This document shows positions 56,190 through 64,000 of a DNA stretch of 64,000 nucleotides, piece by piece. Both the position numbers and the translations under genes were made by a program. Position 1 is the stretch's first letter; each line of letters starts with the position of its first letter. This DNA is from Burkholderia cepacia (GTDB taxonomy: Bacteria > Pseudomonadota > Gammaproteobacteria > Burkholderiales > Burkholderiaceae): positions 3,410,001 through 3,474,000 of the forward strand of contig NZ_CP073637.1 in NCBI RefSeq assembly GCF_029962485.1, read 5' to 3'. The notes under the pieces are model-generated. The model searched no databases and was not told where the DNA came from. It was given only the letters and a program-made list of their open reading frames with translations.

Positions 56190-57335
56190 ATGGAATCGAT
56201 CGGCATCGTCGCTCCACAGACCATGCACTTCGCCGAACCGCTGCGCTTGCAAAGCGGCAGCGTCATCGGCAACTATCAGCTCGTCGTCGAGACGTACGGC
56301 GAGCTCAACGCCGCGCGCTCGAACGCGGTGCTCGTCTGCCACGCGCTCAACGCGTCGCACCACGTCGCCGGCGTCTACGCGGACGATCCGCGCAGCACCG
56401 GCTGGTGGGACAACATGGTCGGCCCCGGCAAGCCGCTCGACACCAACCGTTTCTTCGTGATCGGCGTGAACAATCTCGGCTCGTGTTTCGGCTCGACCGG
56501 CCCGATGAGCCTCGATCCGTCGACCGGCAAGCCGTACGGTGCGCGCTACCCGGTCGTCACCGTCGAGGACTGGGTGCATGCGCAGGCGCGCGTCGCCGAC
56601 GCGTTCGGCATCGAGCGCTTCGCCGCGGTGATGGGCGGCAGCCTCGGCGGCATGCAGGCGCTCGCGTGGAGCCTGATGTATCCGGAGCGCGTCGCGCACT
56701 GCATCGACATCGCATCGACGCCGAAGCTGTCCGCGCAGAACATCGCGTTCAACGAGGTCGCGCGCTCGGCGATCCTGTCCGACCCCGACTTCCACGGCGG
56801 CGACTACTACGCGCACGGCGTGAAGCCGAAGCGCGGCCTGCGGGTCGCGCGGATGATCGGCCACATCACGTACTTGTCCGACGACGACATGGCCGAGAAA
56901 TTCGGCCGTGCGCTGCGCCGCGCCGACGGTGCGCTCGACGCGTACAACTTCAGCTTCGACGTCGAATTCGAGGTCGAGTCGTACCTGCGCTACCAGGGCG
57001 ACAAGTTCGCCGACTACTTCGATGCGAACACGTACCTGCTGATCACGCGCGCGCTCGACTACTTCGACCCGGCGAAGGCGTTCGACGGCAACCTGACGGC
57101 CGCGCTCGCGCACACGCAGGCGAAGTACCTGATCGCGAGCTTCTCGACCGACTGGCGTTTCGCGCCCGCACGCTCGCGCGAGATCGTGAAGGCGCTGCTC
57201 GACAACAAGCGCACGGTCAGCTACGCGGAAATCGACGCACCGCACGGTCACGACGCGTTCCTGCTCGACGATGCGCGCTATCACAACCTGATCCGCGCGT
57301 ATTACGAACGAATCGCCAACGAGGTGGGTGCATGA
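56190..57335 (+). CDS. metX: Homoserine O-acyltransferase (MetX)
   Basis: MetX (381 residues) is an alpha/beta-hydrolase-fold enzyme that activates homoserine for methionine synthesis. The nucleophilic Ser is in [11 protein letters not shown] (about residue 157) and the catalytic His in [10 protein letters not shown] near the C-terminus; [26 protein letters not shown] and [14 protein letters not shown] are conserved substrate-site sequences. In many proteobacteria MetX uses succinyl-CoA despite the acetyltransferase name, so acyl choice is left open. It overlaps metW by 4 nt (ATGA). Upstream is a structured leader. Confidence 0.95.
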   Translation: MESIGIVAPQTMHFAEPLRLQSGSVIGNYQLVVETYGELNAARSNAVLVCHALNASHHVAGVYADDPRSTGWWDNMVGPGKPLDTNRFFVIGVNNLGSCFGSTGPMSLDPSTGKPYGARYPVVTVEDWVHAQARVADAFGIERFAAVMGGSLGGMQALAWSLMYPERVAHCIDIASTPKLSAQNIAFNEVARSAILSDPDFHGGDYYAHGVKPKRGLRVARMIGHITYLSDDDMAEKFGRALRRADGALDAYNFSFDVEFEVESYLRYQGDKFADYFDANTYLLITRALDYFDPAKAFDGNLTAALAHTQAKYLIASFSTDWRFAPARSREIVKALLDNKRTVSYAEIDAPHGHDAFLLDDARYHNLIRAYYERIANEVGA

Positions 57336-57940
57336 ACCAGCAAGCGCTGAATTCCCTGTCCGCGCGCGCGGACTTCCGCACGATCGCACGCTGGGTCGAG
57401 CCGCGCTCGACCGTGCTCGACCTCGGCTGCGGCGACGGCTCGCTGCTCGCGCTGCTGATGGAAGAACTGGACGTCACCGGTTACGGCATCGAACTGAACG
57501 ACGCGGGCGTGCTCGCGAGCGCGAAGAACGGCATCAACGTGATCCAGCAGAATCTCGAGGACGGCCTGCGGCTGTTCGAAGACCACAGCTTCGACATCGC
57601 GATCCTGTCGCAAACCTTGCAGACGATCCACCAGACGGCAGCGATCCTGCGCGAAACGGCGCGTGTCGGCCGCGAGTGCATCGTGTCGTTCCCGAACTTC
57701 GGCTACTGGTCGCACCGTCTGTCGGTGCTGCACGGCCGGATGCCCGTGTCGAAATCGCTGCCGTACCAGTGGCACAACACGCCGAACGTGCGGGTGCTGA
57801 CGATCGAGGATTTCGAGGCGCTCGCGCCCGAAGTCGGCGTCACGATCCTCGACCGCGTCGTGCTGCACGAAGGCCAGCCGATTCGATGGGGAGCGAACTG
57901 GCGTGGTAGTCTTGCTGTCTATCGCGTCAAGCGCAGCTGA
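57332..57940 (+). CDS. metW: Methionine biosynthesis protein MetW
   Basis: MetW (202 residues) is a SAM-methyltransferase-fold protein with [15 protein letters not shown] as the SAM-site glycine loop (about residues 29-43), [13 protein letters not shown] after it, and [18 protein letters not shown] and [19 protein letters not shown] as family-specific blocks. It is needed with MetX for homoserine acylation in several proteobacteria. Its start codon overlaps the metX stop. Confidence 0.95.
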   Translation: MNQQALNSLSARADFRTIARWVEPRSTVLDLGCGDGSLLALLMEELDVTGYGIELNDAGVLASAKNGINVIQQNLEDGLRLFEDHSFDIAILSQTLQTIHQTAAILRETARVGRECIVSFPNFGYWSHRLSVLHGRMPVSKSLPYQWHNTPNVRVLTIEDFEALAPEVGVTILDRVVLHEGQPIRWGANWRGSLAVYRVKRS

Positions 57941-58059
57941 GCCGGGGGGCCGTTGACGGACGCCGACGGCCCGCACGCACGTGCGGCCGCGCTCCTGTGC
58001 TACCCGCGCCGCCGCCTGCGCTGCCGCCGCAATCAGTCAACGCTACCCAGTTCCAGTCC

Positions 58060-59481
58060 ATGTCGAAAACGCCACACGAGGCGCCCGCACTCACCGCTCA
58101 CGAGGAGCACCCCGGCTGGCGAGCCTATCTGAACACGCACATGCTGATCTGCGTGTTCCTCGGCTTCACGTCAGGTCTGCCCCTCTTCACGCTCGTCTAC
58201 CTCGTGCAGGCATGGCTGCGCTCCGAAGGCGTGAACCTGAAGGAAATCGGCCTGTTCGCGCTGATCCAGTTCCCGTATACGTGGAAGTTCCTGTGGGCGC
58301 CGCTGATGGACCGCTACATCCCGCGCCTGCCCGGCTGGCGGCCGGGCCGCCGGCGCGGCTGGATGCTGCTCACGCAGGTGCTGGTCGCGGGCGCGATCGC
58401 CGCGCTCGGCTTCGTGTCGCCGCGCGACTCGATCTGGACGGTGGCCGCGCTCACGACGCTCGTCGCGTTCTTCGGCGCGAGCTCCGACATCGTGATCGAC
58501 GCGTATCGCCGCGAACTGCTGCGCGACACCGAGCAGGGCCTCGGCAACGCGGTGCACGTGAACGCGTACAAGCTCGCCGCGCTGATTCCCGGCTCGCTCG
58601 CGTTGATCCTGTCCGACCACATGCCGTGGGACGCCGTGTTCGCGCTCACCGGCGCGTTCATGCTGCCGGGCATCCTGATGACGCTGCTCGTGCGCGAGCC
58701 CGAAGTGGTCGGCGCGCCGCCGCGCAACCTGCGCGACGCCATCGTGCTGCCGTTCCGCGAATTCATTCAGCGCGACGGCTGGGCCGGTGCGCTGCTCGTC
58801 ATCGCGTTCATCTTCCTGTTCAAGATCGGCGACACGATGGCGACCACGCTGTCGACATCGTTCTTCCTCGACATCGGCTTCTCGCGCACCGAGATCGGCA
58901 TCGTCGCGAAAACCACCGCGCTCGTCGCGAGCGTCGCCGGCGGCATCATCGGCGGCATCTGGCTCGTGAAGATCGGCATCGGCCGCGGGCTGTGGGTCTT
59001 CGGCGCGCTGCAGATGGTGTCGACGCTCGGCTTCGCGTGGCTTGCGCACGTCGGCCCCAGCTCGCCGGTGCTCGCGATGCTCTACGAATTCACGGTCACG
59101 GCAAGCCACGCGCTCGCGTCGTTCCTGTCGATCTTCGGCTTCGAGGTCACACCGCATCTGAGCCCGATGACCGTGGCGCTTGCGCTCGTCTACGGCTTCG
59201 AAACCTTCACGACCGGCCTGACGATGGCCGCGTTCGTCGCGTACATCGCCAGCACGACCGACCCGCGCTATACGGCCACGCAGTTCGCGCTGTTCACGAG
59301 CCTCGCGTCGGTACCGCGCACGCTCGCGTCGGCCGCGAGCGGCTTCATCGTCGCGAAGATCGGCTGGTTCGACTACTTCATCGTGTGTACCGCGCTCGCG
59401 ATTCCCGGCATGTTGCTGCTGTTCAAGATCGCGCCGTGGAACGGCATCGCACGCAACGGCGAGGCCAGCCGTGCGCAGTGA
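58060..59481 (+). CDS. AmpG-family MFS permease
   Basis: This 473-residue inner-membrane protein has 12 or more helices. AmpG-like landmarks are CVFLGFTSGLPLFTLVYLVQAWLR, FPYTWKFLWAPLMDRYIPRLPG in the first half and FKIGDTMATTLSTSFFLDIGFSRTEIGIV in the second. AmpG imports GlcNAc-anhydromuropeptides for cell-wall recycling and thereby influences beta-lactamase induction. The ATG at 58060 (MSKTPHEAPA) is chosen because the upstream extension is Pro-rich. It overlaps the following M48-like gene by 11 nt. Confidence 0.85.
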   Translation: MSKTPHEAPALTAHEEHPGWRAYLNTHMLICVFLGFTSGLPLFTLVYLVQAWLRSEGVNLKEIGLFALIQFPYTWKFLWAPLMDRYIPRLPGWRPGRRRGWMLLTQVLVAGAIAALGFVSPRDSIWTVAALTTLVAFFGASSDIVIDAYRRELLRDTEQGLGNAVHVNAYKLAALIPGSLALILSDHMPWDAVFALTGAFMLPGILMTLLVREPEVVGAPPRNLRDAIVLPFREFIQRDGWAGALLVIAFIFLFKIGDTMATTLSTSFFLDIGFSRTEIGIVAKTTALVASVAGGIIGGIWLVKIGIGRGLWVFGALQMVSTLGFAWLAHVGPSSPVLAMLYEFTVTASHALASFLSIFGFEVTPHLSPMTVALALVYGFETFTTGLTMAAFVAYIASTTDPRYTATQFALFTSLASVPRTLASAASGFIVAKIGWFDYFIVCTALAIPGMLLLFKIAPWNGIARNGEASRAQ

Positions 59482-60535
59482 CCGCCTGCGCCGCGTCGCG
59501 CGCGTTGCGGCCTCGTTGGGCATCGGCGCCGCGGCACTCGCCGCGACGTTCGCGCACGCGTCCGACACCGCCGCGACGGCAGCGGGCTCAGCGCCAGCCG
59601 CCACTCCCGCTACCGCGCCCGCGCCTTCGACTTCCACCGCACCCGTCGCACCGTCCGCCGCCGAAGCCGCGCAGCCGACCGGCGCCGCCGTGCCGGCGAA
59701 GGCGTATGCGCAGACGCCGCAACAGCAAGTCCGCTACGGCAACGCAATCGCGTTCCGCACGCTGATCCCGTCGCCGTTGCTCGAGCAGCTCACCGCGAAC
59801 GAATACGCGCAGATCGTGCAGGCAGCCGCCGACAGCAACCGGTTGCTGCCCGCGAACCAGCCGCGCGTGAAGCGTCTGCGCGCGATCGTCGCGAAGCTCG
59901 CGCCGTACTCGGTGAAGTGGAACGATCGCGTGAAGAGCTGGACGTGGGACGTCAACGCGATCCGCTCACGCGACATCCGCCTGACCTGCCTGCCGGGCGG
60001 CAAGGTGCTCGTGTATGGCGGCATGCTCGACCGCGTCCGCCTGAACGACGACGAGCTCGGCGTGCTGCTCGCGCACGGCATCGCGCACGCGCTGCGTGAA
60101 CACGCGCGTAGCAACTTCAGCGCGACGTCGCAGACGTCGCTGCGTGCGGCCGCGCTGCCGCCGCTGTTCGGCGTCGGCGATCCGCTGCCGCAGGCGCTGA
60201 ATCTCGGCGAGCGCCTGCAATCGCTTCACTATGAGCCGACCGACGAGACCGAAGCCGACGTGATCGGCGGCGACATCGCCGCACGCGCGGGCTTCGATCC
60301 GCGCGCGGCCATCACGCTGTGGGACAAGCTCGCGGTCGCGACACGCGCGAACAAGGCGACGGGCTTCATCTACACGCACCCGTACAGCACCGCGCGACGC
60401 CAGGATCTGCTGAACCGGCTGCCCGACCTGATTCCGCTGTATGCAAAGGCGATCGGCAAGCGTGTCGATTCGCTGCCCGACTATGCGGGCATCAGCGCGC
60501 AGCGGCGCAAAGTCGTCCGGCGCGCCGCCGGGTGA
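59471..60535 (+). CDS. M48-family metallopeptidase-like exported protein with altered active site
   Basis: The 354-residue protein begins with a signal peptide (hydrophobic VAASLGIGAAALAATFAHA; cleavage expected near residue 30) and an Ala/Pro/Thr-rich linker, then an M48-like domain from about residue 80. The zinc motif, HExxH in the family, reads H202-G-I-A-H206 in LLAHGIAHALREHAR: the catalytic Glu is Gly. The third ligand region is present (DETEADVIGGDIAARAGFDP, Glu259). Such a change should remove peptidase activity while possibly keeping metal binding. The gene overlaps the AmpG-like gene by 11 nt. A sequencing error would need two base changes (GGC to GAA or GAG). Confidence 0.85.
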   Translation: MRSDRLRRVARVAASLGIGAAALAATFAHASDTAATAAGSAPAATPATAPAPSTSTAPVAPSAAEAAQPTGAAVPAKAYAQTPQQQVRYGNAIAFRTLIPSPLLEQLTANEYAQIVQAAADSNRLLPANQPRVKRLRAIVAKLAPYSVKWNDRVKSWTWDVNAIRSRDIRLTCLPGGKVLVYGGMLDRVRLNDDELGVLLAHGIAHALREHARSNFSATSQTSLRAAALPPLFGVGDPLPQALNLGERLQSLHYEPTDETEADVIGGDIAARAGFDPRAAITLWDKLAVATRANKATGFIYTHPYSTARRQDLLNRLPDLIPLYAKAIGKRVDSLPDYAGISAQRRKVVRRAAG

Positions 60536-60544
60536 CGCCGGGCG

Positions 60545-61489
60545 CTACGCGTCCACGTCGGCCGCGACCGGGCGGACACCGCTTTCACGCATCCAGCGCA
60601 CCTCGTCACCGGGGCTGCGGCCGAACAGCCGCTTGAACTCGCGGCTGAACTGCGACGCGCTCGCGTAGCCGACGCGCGCTGCCGCCGTGCCGGCGCCGAC
60701 CCCGTCCTGCACCATCATCAGCCGCGCCTGGTGTAGCCGCGCGGCCTTCACGTATTGCATCGGCGAGGTTGCCGTCACGTGCTTGAACTGCGCGTGGAAC
60801 ACCGCGAGGCTCATCCCGGCTTCGCGCGCGAGCGTCTCGACATCGAGGTCGGCCGTCAGCTCCGCGTGGATGCGCCGCAGCGCCTTCGCGATGCGGCCGA
60901 AGTGATGCTGCTGCACGAGCGCCGCGCGCATCGCGTCGCCCTGTTCGCCCGTCAGCACGCGATACGCGATCTCGCGCATGATCGCGGGCCCCAGCACGCG
61001 CGTGTCGTGCGGCGACGCGAGCGCTTCGAGCAGCCGCACGACCGCGTCGGCCAGCGGCGCGTCGAGCGGCGTCGAATAGACGCCGAGCGGTTCGCTGACG
61101 GCCGCGCCGAGCGTCTCGTCGAGCAGGATCGCCAGCTCGGCGATCACCGCGAGGTCGACGCGGATCGAGATCGCGAGAAACGGCTCGTCCATGCTCGCGA
61201 ACGTCTCGCACTCGAACGGCAGCGGCACCGACAGCACCAGGTACTGCTGCGCGTCGTACACGAACGAGCGGCCGCCGAGATAGCCGAGCTTGCGCCCCTG
61301 GCACACGACGATGATGCTCGGTTCGTACAGCACGGGCATGCGTGGCGCGGGGCGGCTGACGCGAAAAAGGCGCACGCCGTCGAGCGCCGCGAACGTGTCG
61401 CCTTCGTTCGGCGCAAGGCGCGTATGCAGCTCGATCATGCGGCGCTGCACACGGTCGCCCGCATCGGCAAAAAGGGGCTGAAAGCTCAT
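60545..61489 (-). CDS. AraC-family transcriptional regulator
   Basis: The 314-residue regulator has an AraC_N-type N-terminal domain (RLFRVSRPAPRMPVLYEPSIIVVCQGRKLGYLGGRSFVYDAQQYLVLSVPLPFECET) and a double helix-turn-helix C-terminus (DVETLAREAGMSLAVFHAQFKHVTATSPMQYVKAARLHQARLMM, then AAARVGYASASQFSREFKRLFGRSP). The start is the ATG at 61489. It is divergent from the alcohol dehydrogenase gene with 227 nt between them, an arrangement typical for an activator of its neighbour, probably responding to an aldehyde or alcohol. Confidence 0.9.
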   Translation of the reverse strand: MSFQPLFADAGDRVQRRMIELHTRLAPNEGDTFAALDGVRLFRVSRPAPRMPVLYEPSIIVVCQGRKLGYLGGRSFVYDAQQYLVLSVPLPFECETFASMDEPFLAISIRVDLAVIAELAILLDETLGAAVSEPLGVYSTPLDAPLADAVVRLLEALASPHDTRVLGPAIMREIAYRVLTGEQGDAMRAALVQQHHFGRIAKALRRIHAELTADLDVETLAREAGMSLAVFHAQFKHVTATSPMQYVKAARLHQARLMMVQDGVGAGTAAARVGYASASQFSREFKRLFGRSPGDEVRWMRESGVRPVAADVDA

Positions 61490-61716
61490 CGGCGCGGTCC
61501 TGTCCGGCAAGAGAATCTGGCTCGCAATGTAGCACCTTGCACGCGTTTTAACGGCTGTTCGCATGCAGTTCAAGAGGAATAGGCAAATCTTCCAGACCTT
61601 CGTGTATTTCGCCGCGGCGCCGCGCTCCGTACGATGACGTCCTGCCTCGCCGCATCGCCACATGATGCGACGGCAGTTCGTTTCGCCGGATCCGTTCCGG
61701 ACAAGGAGCCCATCGC

Positions 61717-62769
61717 ATGAGCACAACCTATGCCTACGCGGCGACCGATTCGCAGTCGCCGCTCGCCCCGTTCGAATTCCAGCGTCGCGCGCTGCGCGAC
61801 CTCGACGTCCAGATCGACGTCCTCTACTGCGGCGTCTGCCACTCGGATCTGCACCAGGCGCGCAACGAATGGCGCAACACGATCTACCCGGTCGTGCCGG
61901 GCCATGAAATCGTCGGCCGCGTGACCGCAACCGGCGCGCAGGTCTCGCGCTTCAAGGTCGGCGAGCTGGTCGGCGTCGGCTGCCTCGTCGATTCGTGCCG
62001 CACCTGCCCGAGCTGCGCGGACGGCCTCGAGCAATACTGCGAGAACGGCTTCGTCGGCACCTACAACGGCCAGGATCGCGTGACGGGCGACATCACGTTC
62101 GGCGGCTATTCGACGCAGCTCGTCGTCGACGAGGCGTTCGTGCTGCGCGTGCCCGAGACGCTCGACCCGGCCGGCGCCGCACCGCTCCTGTGCGCGGGGA
62201 TCACGACCTACTCGCCGCTGCGGCAGTGGAACGTCGGACCCGGCAAGAAGGTCGGCATCGTCGGCCTCGGCGGCCTCGGCCACATGGGCGTGAAGCTGGC
62301 GCGCGCGATGGGTGCGCACGTCGTGCTGTTCACGACGTCGCCGTCGAAGATCGAGGACGGCAAGCGCGTCGGCGCGCACGAAGTCGTGATCTCGAAGGAC
62401 GAAGCGCAGATGCATGCGCACCTGAACAGCTTCGACTTCATCCTGAACACGGTCGCCGCGCCGCACGACCTGAACCCGTTCCTGCACCTGCTGAAGCGCG
62501 ACGGCACGATGACGCTCGTCGGCGCGCCGGAGCACGACCACCCGTCGCCGCAAGTGTTCAACCTGATCTTCAAGCGCCGCCGCCTCGCGGGCTCGCTGAT
62601 CGGCGGGATCGCGGAAACGCAGGAAATGCTCGACTTCTGCGCGGAGCACGGGATCACGTCGGATATCGAGACGATTCCGATGCAGCAGATCAACGCCGCT
62701 TACGAGCGGATGCTGAAGAGCGACGTGAAGTACCGGTTCGTGATCGACATGGCGTCGATCAAGCAGTAA
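61717..62769 (+). CDS. Zinc-dependent alcohol dehydrogenase, cinnamyl-alcohol/YahK type (aldehyde reductase)
   Basis: The 350-residue MDR-family enzyme reduces aldehydes with NADPH. The catalytic-zinc region is YCGVCHSDLHQARNEW and PGHEIVGRV; the structural-zinc cysteines are in GCLVDSCRTCPSCADGLEQYC. The cofactor site GIVGLGGLGHMGVKLARAMGAHV and GSLIGGIAETQEMLDFCAEH match YahK and the cinnamyl-alcohol dehydrogenase branch. AAGGAG precedes the ATG. The divergent AraC gene is its likely regulator. Confidence 0.93.
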   Translation: MSTTYAYAATDSQSPLAPFEFQRRALRDLDVQIDVLYCGVCHSDLHQARNEWRNTIYPVVPGHEIVGRVTATGAQVSRFKVGELVGVGCLVDSCRTCPSCADGLEQYCENGFVGTYNGQDRVTGDITFGGYSTQLVVDEAFVLRVPETLDPAGAAPLLCAGITTYSPLRQWNVGPGKKVGIVGLGGLGHMGVKLARAMGAHVVLFTTSPSKIEDGKRVGAHEVVISKDEAQMHAHLNSFDFILNTVAAPHDLNPFLHLLKRDGTMTLVGAPEHDHPSPQVFNLIFKRRRLAGSLIGGIAETQEMLDFCAEHGITSDIETIPMQQINAAYERMLKSDVKYRFVIDMASIKQ

Positions 62770-62785
62770 GCACCGCGTCAAACGA

Positions 62786-62818
62786 AACGGGCCGCATGTC
62801 AGACATGCGGCCCGTTTT
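62786..62818. terminator. Bidirectional terminator between the alcohol dehydrogenase and xth genes
   Basis: AAACGGGCCGCATGT and ACATGCGGCCCGTTT form a 15-bp stem with a 3-nt loop (62786-62818), between convergent genes, with a short T-run on each strand. Confidence 0.8.
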
Positions 62819-62855
62819 GCATTCGGCGGCTGCGCACGCGGCGCAGCGCCGCCAA

Positions 62856-63629
62856 TCACTTCTTGTAGTCGTAGTCGATCGTCAGCGGCGCATGGTCGCT
62901 GAACTTGATGTCCTTGAAGATCGACGTGCTTTTCGCGGTGCCGGCCACGCCAGGCGTCGCGATCTGGTAGTCGATCCGCCACCCGACGTTCTTCGCGTAT
63001 GCCTGGCCGCGGTTGCTCCACCACGTGTACTGCTCGGCGCGCGGGTCGAGCGTGCGGAACACGTCGACGTAGCCGACATCGTCGAACAGCTTCGTGAGCC
63101 ACTCGCGCTCTTCCGGCAGGCAGCCCGAGTTCTTCTGGTTGCTCTTCCAGTTCTTGATGTCGATTTCCTTGTGGACGATGTTCACGTCGCCGCACAGGAT
63201 CACCTCGCGCTTCTTCTTGAGCTGAGCGAGATGCGGCATGAATTCGTCCATGAAGCGGTACTTCGCCTGCTGGCGCTCTTCGCCGCTCGAGCCGGACGGT
63301 ACGTACACCGACACGACCGACAGCTTGCCGTAGCGCGCCTCGACGTAGCGCCCTTCGGAATCGAATTCGCTGCTGCCGAAGCCGATGATCACGTCATCGG
63401 GCTCGCGCCGGCTGTACACGCCCGCGCCGCTGTAGCCCTTCTTCTCGGCGTGGTGGAAATAGCTCTTGAAGCCGTGCGGCTCGACGAATTCGGCCGGCAG
63501 GTCGTCGGCCGATACCTTGATTTCCTGCACGCACACGCAGTCGGCGTTCTGTTCGCCGAGCCAGTCGAAGAAGCCCTTCTTCGCGGCGGAGCGGATGCCG
63601 TTCAGGTTGGCGGTAATCACTCGCATCAT
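62856..63629 (-). CDS. xth: Exodeoxyribonuclease III
   Basis: The 257-residue DNA-repair nuclease acts at abasic sites and on 3' ends. The EEP-fold motifs are complete: ITANLNGIRSAAKKG, VCVQEIKV (metal Glu), VYVPSG, ILCGDVNIVHKEID (Asp/Asn pair), WWSNRGQAYAKNVGWRIDYQI and the terminal SDHAPLTIDY with the catalytic His. Length matches ExoIII (XthA, 268 in E. coli). It starts 42 nt before (right to left) the 3' end of the PPK2 gene and is probably co-transcribed with it. Confidence 0.95.
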   Translation of the reverse strand: MMRVITANLNGIRSAAKKGFFDWLGEQNADCVCVQEIKVSADDLPAEFVEPHGFKSYFHHAEKKGYSGAGVYSRREPDDVIIGFGSSEFDSEGRYVEARYGKLSVVSVYVPSGSSGEERQQAKYRFMDEFMPHLAQLKKKREVILCGDVNIVHKEIDIKNWKSNQKNSGCLPEEREWLTKLFDDVGYVDVFRTLDPRAEQYTWWSNRGQAYAKNVGWRIDYQIATPGVAGTAKSTSIFKDIKFSDHAPLTIDYDYKK

Positions 63630-63670
63630 GTCGGGTTCCGTTCAGTTCGATGTTTTTACAGGGTGGCAGC

Positions 63671-64000
63671 TTAACGGATCTTCACGCCTTCGAGCTCGGG
63701 CTTCGGCGGCGGGAATTCCAGCTTCATGTCGGTCATCGCGCGCAGCAGCAGCTCGGCGATCATCACGTTGCGGTGCGTCTTCGAATCGGCCGGGATCACG
63801 TACCACGGCGCATGCTCGGCCGACGTCGCGGCGAGTGCGTCGCGGTACGCGGACTGGTACGCGTCCCAGTGCTTGCGCGCGTCGAGATCGGAGATGTCGA
63901 ACTTCCAGTGCTTGGTTGGATCGTCGATGCGCGCCTGCAGCCGCTCGCGCTGCTCGTCCTTCGAGATGTGCAGGAAGCATTTGATGATCGTCGTGCCGTT
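63671..64000 (-). CDS. PPK2-family polyphosphate kinase (partial, C-terminal 109 residues)
   Basis: The last 109 residues of a PPK2 enzyme, whose start lies beyond the right window edge. The frame opens with TIIKCFLHISKDEQRERLQAR, then DPTKHWKFDISDLDARKHWDAY and APWYVIPADSKTHRNVMIAELLL, which are conserved in PPK2 (the W-K-F and the P-A-D-x-K segments contact nucleotide or lid). PPK2 transfers phosphate between polyphosphate and nucleotides. The stop is TAA at 63671. Class I, II or III cannot be decided from the fragment. Confidence 0.9.
   Translation of the reverse strand, partial: NGTTIIKCFLHISKDEQRERLQARIDDPTKHWKFDISDLDARKHWDAYQSAYRDALAATSAEHAPWYVIPADSKTHRNVMIAELLLRAMTDMKLEFPPPKPELEGVKIR

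Overview
The window is a stretch of a high-GC Burkholderia chromosome, most likely chromosome 1 of a Burkholderia cepacia complex species. This is judged from the roughly 67% GC coding sequence with strong G/C third-position bias and from the recognisable Burkholderia housekeeping order (dapF, xerC, cobW-type GTPase, dksA, hslVU, regBA, argB, slmA, metXW). No rRNA, tRNA, complete insertion sequence, prophage or CRISPR array was recognised. Identifications were made by reading the translated sequence; no database search was run.

Layout. Bases 1-4181 hold the dppABCD dipeptide ABC importer on the minus strand, cut by the left window edge. Bases 4.5-18.5 kb are a mixed block: an MHS-type symporter, a HiPIP iron-sulfur protein, an FAD oxidoreductase, a lone AAA+ ATPase, a nitroreductase, an exported protein, an EEP-family enzyme, a LysE exporter, ferredoxin-NADP reductase, a soluble NarX/NarL-like two-component pair, an APC amino-acid permease, XdhC, and a PepSY membrane protein behind a probable Fur box. 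Bases 18.7-28.8 kb are a flagellar cluster built as two divergent arms: fliE, fliS, fliT, a FliK-like gene and a stand-alone FlhB C-terminal-domain gene on the minus strand, and fliFGHIJK on the plus strand. Bases 28.9-39.7 kb are accessory metabolism (GMC alcohol dehydrogenase, aldehyde dehydrogenase, SrkA-type kinase, DMT exporter, aldo/keto reductase, phytanoyl-CoA dioxygenase-like enzyme) with several small unknown genes. Bases 39.8-64 kb are mainly core genes: metK, lpxL, dapF, xerC, an RlmI-like methyltransferase, a COG0523 GTPase, dksA, hslVU, regBA, argB, a pyrimidine 5'-nucleotidase, slmA, metXW, an AmpG-like permease, an M48-like protein, an AraC regulator beside an alcohol dehydrogenase, xth, and the end of a PPK2 polyphosphate kinase.

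The most unusual object is a 287-bp element at 30580-30866 between the divergent GMC and aldehyde dehydrogenase genes. A perfect 32-bp terminal inverted repeat encloses two further long hairpins (21 bp with one G-T wobble, and 24 bp perfect), which gives a three-way-junction or cloverleaf fold. It is bounded by TA on both sides and encodes no convincing protein. It looks like a non-autonomous mobile palindrome or a large structured RNA/DNA module. Other points of interest are a free-standing mimic of the cleaved FlhB C-terminus coupled to a second FliK-like gene, an M48 protease homologue whose HExxH glutamate is glycine, a DksA that has lost three of four zinc cysteines downstream of a His-rich COG0523 metallochaperone, and structured leaders ahead of both metK and metX.
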